From contig CAJYSA010000002.1 of assembly GCA_913777325.1 (NCBI GenBank), positions 1 through 64,000 of the forward strand: 64,000 bases of DNA, given 5' to 3'. Below are positions 59,328 through 64,000 of the stretch, in pieces (the first letter of the stretch is position 1; every line of letters starts with the position of its first letter). A program made the position numbers and the translations under genes. The notes below the pieces were generated by a model. The model was not told where the DNA came from, ran no database searches, and saw only the letters and a list, made by a program, of their open reading frames with translations. The DNA is from an uncultured Sphingomonas sp. (GTDB taxonomy: Bacteria; Pseudomonadota; Alphaproteobacteria; Sphingomonadales; Sphingomonadaceae).

Positions 59328-60243
59328 TCCGGTGGCGGTGCTGGCGCTGGGGATCGAGACGGCGGTGGGCTGGCCGGCGTGGCTGTACGCGCGCGTCGGG
59401 CATCCGGTGGGCGCGATCGCGCGCATGATCGCCGCGTGCGAGACGCGCTGGAACCGGCCGGCCGCGTGGCGGCGCGCGGCAGGGGTCGCGACGATGCTGC
59501 TCGTGATCGCGGTGACGATCGCCGTGGCGCTGACGGCGGAGTGGGCGGTACGCGCGCTGGGCTTCGGCTGGATGGGGGTGGCGGTGCTGGCGTGGCCGGG
59601 ACTTGCGCAGCGCAGCCTGTACGATCACGTCCGTCCGGTCGCCATCGCCCTGACGCAGGGCGATGTACCCGCGGCGCGGCGCGCGGTGGCGATGATCGTG
59701 GGGCGCGACACCGCATCGCTGGACGAGCCGGGGGTGGCGCGCGCCGCGATCGAGAGTCTGGCGGAGAGCTTCTGCGACGGGGTCGCCGCCCCGTTGTTCT
59801 GGTTGCTGGTTGGTGGGCTGCCCGGGCTGTGGGCGTATAAGGCGATCAACACCGCCGACAGCCTGATCGGGCATCGCGAGGAACGCTGGCGGCAATTCGG
59901 ATGGGCGGCGGCGCGGATCGACGATGTCGCCAACCTCGCCCCCGCGCGGATCGGCGCGACGTTGCTCTGTATCGCCGGCGGAGGCGGCTGGCGTGTGATG
60001 TGGCGGGACGCGCGGCGCCACGCCTCCCCCAACGCCGGCTGGACCGAGGCGGCGATGGCCGGCGCGCTACGGCTGCGGCTCGCCGGGCCAATCGCCTATG
60101 ACGGGGTGGTGGCGGACAAGCCGTGGATCGGCGACGGGCGCGCGGCGGCGGAGGCGCGCGATATCCGGCGCGCGCTGCGGCTGTATGTTCGCGCGTGCGG
60201 CTTGCTGTGGATCGTGGCGGGGGTGGTGGCGTGGCGAAGCTGA
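59320..60243 (+). CDS. cbiB: adenosylcobinamide-phosphate synthase
   Basis: A 307-residue membrane protein (CbiB, also called CobD) that joins aminopropanol phosphate to adenosylcobyric acid. Four to five hydrophobic helices; conserved [55 protein letters not shown] and [12 protein letters not shown]. Start GTG at 59320 overlaps cobD; its end overlaps cobQ by 13 bp, so the three genes form one translationally linked unit. Confidence 0.92.
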   Translation: MADPVAVLALGIETAVGWPAWLYARVGHPVGAIARMIAACETRWNRPAAWRRAAGVATMLLVIAVTIAVALTAEWAVRALGFGWMGVAVLAWPGLAQRSLYDHVRPVAIALTQGDVPAARRAVAMIVGRDTASLDEPGVARAAIESLAESFCDGVAAPLFWLLVGGLPGLWAYKAINTADSLIGHREERWRQFGWAAARIDDVANLAPARIGATLLCIAGGGGWRVMWRDARRHASPNAGWTEAAMAGALRLRLAGPIAYDGVVADKPWIGDGRAAAEARDIRRALRLYVRACGLLWIVAGVVAWRS

Positions 60244-61673
60244 TGTTGCAGGGCACCGGCTCCGACGTGGGCAAGTCGGTGCTGGTCGCGGGATTGTGTC
60301 GGGCCTTCGCCAATCGCGGGCTGACCGTTCGCCCGTTCAAGCCGCAGAACATGTCGACGAATGCCGCGGTGACGGCAGAGGGTGGGGAAATCGGGCGGGC
60401 CCAGGCGACGCAGGCGATCGCGGCGCGTGTGCCCCCGCATGTCGACATGAATCCGGTGCTGCTGAAGCCGCAGGGGGACCGGACGTCGCAACTGATCGTG
60501 CGCGGGCGGATGCGCGGGACGTTGGCGGCGGCGCGCTGGCGGGAGGGGCGCGAGGGGTTGCTGGACGAGGTGCTGGACAGCTTCGCCGCGCTGGAGGCGC
60601 AGGCCGACCTGGTGCTGGTCGAAGGCGCGGGCTCACCGGCGGAAATCAATCTTCGTCGAGGGGATATCGCCAATATGGGGTTCGCGCGGGCGGCGGGGGT
60701 GCCGGTCGTGCTGGTTGGCGACATCGACCGCGGCGGGGTGATCGCCTCGCTGGTTGGCACGCGCGCGGTGCTGGACCCGGCCGACGCCGCGATGATATCC
60801 GGCTTCATCATCAATCGCTTCCGCGGCGATCCGGCGTTGTTCGAGGACGGGTATCGCACGATCGCGCAGCGGACCAGGTGGCGCGGGTTCGGCGTCGTGC
60901 CGTGGCTGTCGGAGGCGGCAAAACTGCCGAGCGAGGACGCCGTGGTGCTGGAGCGGGCGCGCGCGATGCCCGAAAATACCCCGCTGATCGTGTGCCCGGT
61001 GACACGACATATCGCCAATTTCGACGATCTGGATCCGCTGCGGCTCGATCCGGGCGTGGACGTGGCGATGATCCCGCCGGGCCAGCCGCTGCCCGCCGAC
61101 GCGACGCTGGTGGTGCTGCCCGGATCGAAGGCGACGATCGCGGACCTGGCGTTCGTGCGCGACCAGGGATGGGACATCGACCTGATCGCGCACCGGCGGC
61201 GCGGCGGCGCGATCCTGGGGCTGTGCGGCGGCTATCAGATGCTGGGGCGGACGGTGGCCGACCCGCTGGGGCTGGAGGGGCCGGCGGGCACGGTCGCGGG
61301 GCTGGGGTTGCTGGACGTCGACACCGTGCTGGGGGGCGACAAGGCGTTGCGGCAGGTGCGCGGCACCGCGCGCGGCGCGCGGTTTGAGGGGTATGAGATG
61401 CACCTGGGCACCACGACCGGCGCCGACACGACCCGCCCGGTGGCGGTGTTCGACGACGGGCGGCGCGACGGGGCGACGAGCGCGGACGGGCGGGTGGCGG
61501 GCACCTATGTCCACGGCCTGTTCGGGCTGGCGGCGCAGCGTGCGGCGTGGCTGGCGGATGCGGGGGCCGGGCCGGACCACCGCGCGTCGGTGGACGCCGC
61601 GCTGGATGCGATCGCGGCGGCGCTGGAGGTGCACCTCGATCTCGACGCGCTGCTGGCGCTGGCGCGCCGCTAG
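60231..61673 (+). CDS. cobQ: cobyric acid synthase
   Basis: A 480-residue glutamine-dependent amidotransferase (CobQ/CbiP) that amidates four carboxyls of adenosylcobyrinic acid a,c-diamide. ATP-binding domain: [45 protein letters not shown]. The class I glutaminase domain has C332 in [12 protein letters not shown] and a YVHGLF histidine. The GTG at 60231 lies in the end of cbiB. Its stop shares the palindrome CTAG with the convergent cobS stop. Confidence 0.94.
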   Translation: MAKLMLQGTGSDVGKSVLVAGLCRAFANRGLTVRPFKPQNMSTNAAVTAEGGEIGRAQATQAIAARVPPHVDMNPVLLKPQGDRTSQLIVRGRMRGTLAAARWREGREGLLDEVLDSFAALEAQADLVLVEGAGSPAEINLRRGDIANMGFARAAGVPVVLVGDIDRGGVIASLVGTRAVLDPADAAMISGFIINRFRGDPALFEDGYRTIAQRTRWRGFGVVPWLSEAAKLPSEDAVVLERARAMPENTPLIVCPVTRHIANFDDLDPLRLDPGVDVAMIPPGQPLPADATLVVLPGSKATIADLAFVRDQGWDIDLIAHRRRGGAILGLCGGYQMLGRTVADPLGLEGPAGTVAGLGLLDVDTVLGGDKALRQVRGTARGARFEGYEMHLGTTTGADTTRPVAVFDDGRRDGATSADGRVAGTYVHGLFGLAAQRAAWLADAGAGPDHRASVDAALDAIAAALEVHLDLDALLALARR

Positions 61674-62368
61674 ACAAGCACCAGGGCGAGGAGGAGCGCG
61701 GTTTCGAGCAGTTCGATCCCCGCGCCGTGCGCATCGCCGTTGATGCCCCCGAGACGGTGGCGGCACCACGCGCCATAGGCGAGGATCGCGAACGGCGCGG
61801 CCAGCAGGGCCGGGGCGGCGACGCAGGCGGCAGCGAACAGCGCGGTCCAGCCGATCAGGTCGCGCGCGCGGACGGCGGTGGCGACCTGCGCGCCCAGCCC
61901 GGCGCCGAGCGGCGCGACCAGCCGCGCCCAAGCCAGCGGTGCGATCCGCGCGGCGAACGGGATCAGCGCCACGCGGGGATCGCCGACCAGCGCGTGGAGC
62001 AGGACCAGCTTGGCGATGAGCTGCAGCGCGATCGCCACCACCGCGAAGCTGCCGACATGCGGATCGCGCATTACCGCGAGCAGCCGGGTGCGGTCGCCAT
62101 GCGCGGCGCCGACGCCGTCCGCGACGTCGCCCAACCCGTCGAGATGCAGCGCACCGGTGACCGCCACCCAGGCCACCAGCGCGACGAGCGCGCCGATCCA
62201 CGGATCGTGACGCGTGCCGACCCAGCCCGCGCCGGCGACGATCGCGCCGATCACCAGGCCGACGAGCGGGTAGAAACGGATCGCGGCGGCAACATCTTCA
62301 GCCGCGCCGCGCGTGCGGGGGACGGGCAGGCGCGTCAGGAACGCGAAGGCGAGCCACAGCCGCGTCAT
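61670..62368 (-). CDS. cobS: adenosylcobinamide-GDP ribazoletransferase (cobalamin-5'-phosphate synthase)
   Basis: A 232-residue inner membrane enzyme that attaches alpha-ribazole to AdoCbi-GDP, completing the cobalamin lower loop. Hallmarks: [12 protein letters not shown] near the N-terminus, [36 protein letters not shown] (the DGxxD-type active segment), and five to six helices. Overlaps cobC by 4 bp at its start (ATGA). Confidence 0.93.
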   Translation of the reverse strand: MTRLWLAFAFLTRLPVPRTRGAAEDVAAAIRFYPLVGLVIGAIVAGAGWVGTRHDPWIGALVALVAWVAVTGALHLDGLGDVADGVGAAHGDRTRLLAVMRDPHVGSFAVVAIALQLIAKLVLLHALVGDPRVALIPFAARIAPLAWARLVAPLGAGLGAQVATAVRARDLIGWTALFAAACVAAPALLAAPFAILAYGAWCRHRLGGINGDAHGAGIELLETALLLALVLV

Positions 62369-62913
62369 GCCACGAGCCGCACGAGCTGCGCGCCATCGCC
62401 CCACAGCCGCAGCGTCATCAGCGCGGCGCACGGCAGGTCGAACGCCCATACCTGTCGCGCGTCGAAACCGCATGCCGCCGCCAGCGCGGCACGGATCGCA
62501 CCCCCGTGCGTGACGACGAGCGCGGCATCGGGCACGTCGGCCAGCGCGGCGCCGACGCGGGTCACCAGCGCGGACCAGCGCTCCCCCCCGGGCGGCGGGT
62601 GGCCATCGGGGTCGCGCCAGAAGGCGGCGGTGGCGGCGGGATCGAGCATGGCGGGATCGGCGCCGTCCCATGCGCCGAAATCGAGCTCACGCCAGCGCGG
62701 GTCGTGGCGCACCGGCGCGCCGAGCGCGGCGGCGCAGGCGGCGGCGCGGCGCAGATCCGAACTGACGAGGTGCGCGAAGCGAACCTGCGCGGCGGCCCGC
62801 ACCGCATCGGCGATTCCCTGCGGCGTGGCCGCGACGTCGCCGTGCCCGAGCAGCCGCCCGGGTCGCACCGTCGCGCCGTGCCGCAGCAGGTGGACGGTGC
62901 GCGGTGCGATCAT
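62365..62913 (-). CDS. cobC: alpha-ribazole phosphatase-like histidine phosphatase
   Basis: A 182-residue phosphoglycerate mutase-like phosphatase. LLRHGAT has the catalytic His (residue 12), with WRELDFGAWDG and VVTHGGAIRAAL containing the second His. In this cluster it probably removes the 5'-phosphate of alpha-ribazole or cobalamin phosphate. 4-bp overlaps with both cobS and cobT support a joint role. Confidence 0.87.
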   Translation of the reverse strand: MIAPRTVHLLRHGATVRPGRLLGHGDVAATPQGIADAVRAAAQVRFAHLVSSDLRRAAACAAALGAPVRHDPRWRELDFGAWDGADPAMLDPAATAAFWRDPDGHPPPGGERWSALVTRVGAALADVPDAALVVTHGGAIRAALAAACGFDARQVWAFDLPCAALMTLRLWGDGAQLVRLVA

Positions 62914-63920
62914 CCTTCGGCCACGCCGGCCTGTTCGAAGGTCGCCATCTGATCATGCGCGGCGAGCGCGGCGCGGATGACCGAGGCCGCGACCGCCGCA
63001 CCGCTCGCCTCGCCCAGCCGCATGTCGAGCGCGAGCAGCGGGGACAGGCCGAGTCGATCGAGCAATCGCGCATGGCCCGGTTCGGGGGAGACGTGCCCCG
63101 CCAGACAGTGATCGACGACGCGAGGCTGCGCGGCGGCGAGCGGGGCGAGCGCCGCGCCGACGATGAACCCGTCGAGCAGCACCGGCACGCGCGCGTGGCG
63201 CGCCGCGAGGATCGCGCCCGCGATCGCCGCGATCTCCCGCCCGCCCAGCCGGCGCAGGCGCTCGAACGCGGTCATCGCATCGGCATGGGTCGCCCGCGCG
63301 GATCCGACCGCCGCGATCTTGGCGGCGAGCGCCGCCCCCGCCACGCCGGTGCCAGGACCGACCCAATCGGCGGCGTCGCCACCGAAACTGGCGGCGCACA
63401 GCGCGGCGGCGGGGGTGGTGTTGCCGATCCCCATGTCACCGGGGACGAGCAGGTCGAGCTCCGGCGTCACCGCCGCCGCCCCGGCATCGAGCGCGTCGAG
63501 GCAGTCCGCCGCGCTCATCGCCGGCTCCACGGTGATATCGCCGGTGGGCCGGTCGAGCGCCAGCGGGACGACCGCGAACGACAGCCCCGCCGCGCCGGCC
63601 AGCGCGTTGATCGCGGCGCCGCCGGCTTGGAAGTTGGCGACCATCTGCCGGGTGACCGCGGGGGGAAAGGCGCTGACCCCGCGCGCGGCGACGCCGTGGT
63701 TGCCCGCGAACACGACGACGCGGCCCTGGTCGAGCCGGGGCCGGGCGTCGCCGCGCCAGCCGGCCATGAACAGCGCGATCTCCTCCAGCCGCCCGAGCGA
63801 GCCGGCGGGCTTCGTCAGCCGCGCCTGCCGCGCCGCGGCGGCGGCGCGGGCCGCCGCGTCGAGTACGGGCAGATCGCGCAGCGCGGCCTCGAACGCCGCG
63901 ACCGAACGGAAGCGCATCAT
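62910..63920 (-). CDS. cobT: nicotinate-nucleotide--dimethylbenzimidazole phosphoribosyltransferase
   Basis: A 336-residue CobT that makes alpha-ribazole phosphate from dimethylbenzimidazole and nicotinate mononucleotide. Landmarks: LTKPAGSLGRLEEIA, VFAGNHGVAARGVSAFPP, VPGDMGIGNTTPAAAL, and the C-terminal LDMRLGEASGAA with the catalytic Glu. Full length. Start ATG ATG at 63920, overlapping the end of the truncated upstream gene by 4 bp. Confidence 0.93.
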   Translation of the reverse strand: MMRFRSVAAFEAALRDLPVLDAAARAAAAARQARLTKPAGSLGRLEEIALFMAGWRGDARPRLDQGRVVVFAGNHGVAARGVSAFPPAVTRQMVANFQAGGAAINALAGAAGLSFAVVPLALDRPTGDITVEPAMSAADCLDALDAGAAAVTPELDLLVPGDMGIGNTTPAAALCAASFGGDAADWVGPGTGVAGAALAAKIAAVGSARATHADAMTAFERLRRLGGREIAAIAGAILAARHARVPVLLDGFIVGAALAPLAAAQPRVVDHCLAGHVSPEPGHARLLDRLGLSPLLALDMRLGEASGAAVAASVIRAALAAHDQMATFEQAGVAEG

Positions 63921-64000
63921 GCCACCACCTGCCCCGCCGGGGGCACACGGACGATGAAATGCCCCTTCACGCCGTCCGGCCACAGCGCATAGGGCACCTG
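63917..64000 (-). CDS. C-terminal fragment of an unidentified gene upstream of cobT
   Basis: The last 27 codons of a reading frame entering from beyond the right edge, ending in PYALWPDGVKGHFIVRVPP and a TGA that overlaps the cobT ATG (ATGA). It is read into the cobT-cobC-cobS unit. The fragment is too short to assign a family. Confidence 0.5.
   Translation of the reverse strand, partial: QVPYALWPDGVKGHFIVRVPPAGQVVA

Noticed and set aside
1..64000. tRNA, rRNA, phage or insertion-sequence genes
   Set aside because: No recognisable tRNA cloverleaf, rRNA segment, integrase or transposase was found on either strand.

Overview
The window is a GC-rich chromosomal segment from an alphaproteobacterium, most probably a Sphingomonas-like member of the Sphingomonadales. 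The support is the very high GC content, dense 4-bp ATGA/GTGA overlaps between genes, the rph-rdgB-hemW block near hrcA-grpE, the RegB/RegA pair, a caa3 oxidase with a fused subunit I/III, and short palindromic repeats at gene ends. No rRNA, tRNA, phage, IS or CRISPR locus was found.

Layout: (1) 1-2655, a truncated GH84 beta-N-acetylglucosaminidase and a DUF1080 protein downstream of rsmI. (2) 3514-8110, an LppC/LpoA-like lipoprotein, a phosphoribosyltransferase, a repeat-filled gap, a 2OG-Fe(II) oxygenase coupled to a tiny beta-solenoid protein, and two hypothetical proteins. (3) 8130-17389, a sugar-oxidation locus: LacI regulator, GMC dehydrogenase, Tat-exported small subunit, three TIM-barrel isomerase/epimerase-like proteins, MFS importer, cytochrome c, and a divergent Gfo/Idh/MocA oxidoreductase. 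(4) 17472-24892, housekeeping genes (hemW, rdgB, rph, hrcA, grpE), a CAP-domain protein, small lipoprotein and STAS-like genes, and an MHS-type transporter. (5) 25008-33369, a cytochrome bo3 operon with SURF1, mntP behind a yybP-ykoY-type Mn riboswitch, the RegB/RegA redox two-component pair and a glutaredoxin-MauE fusion. (6) 33479-36150, a GT4 glycosyltransferase and a GH13 glucosidase. (7) 36377-41751, a caa3 cytochrome c oxidase cluster with CtaG and a triheme cytochrome. (8) 41874-50267, an HWE kinase/receiver/Crp cassette, then TetR with an EmrA-EmrB-OprM efflux operon and a GntR/FCD regulator. (9) 50271-57664, an ABC exporter next to tesA, mobA, purB and a Tat-exported Gfo/Idh/MocA protein. 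(10) 57740-64000, late cobalamin biosynthesis genes (cobU, cobD, cbiB, cobQ, cobS, cobC, cobT).

Two themes recur. The first is aerobic respiration: two different haem-copper oxidases, assembly factors (SURF1, CtaG), multihaem cytochromes and the RegB/RegA regulators that classically control such oxidases. The second is carbohydrate use by oxidation. The GMC/small-subunit/cytochrome trio resembles glucoside 3-dehydrogenase (LacA/LacC/LacB). Together with DUF1080, the TIM-barrel proteins and Gfo/Idh/MocA oxidoreductases it suggests a 3-keto-glycoside pathway feeding electrons to the respiratory chain. This is the most interesting candidate system here; the substrate is unknown.

Regulatory and repeat structure: a likely TetR operator overlaps a good promoter upstream of emrA. 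Three 77-bp palindromic elements (17394, 23416, 33394) belong to one family. A ~63-bp tandem array at 5618-5840 shares its core with an inverted pair at 56486-56552. Start codons were chosen from Shine-Dalgarno spacing, signal peptides and family N-termini, and are marked where uncertain.
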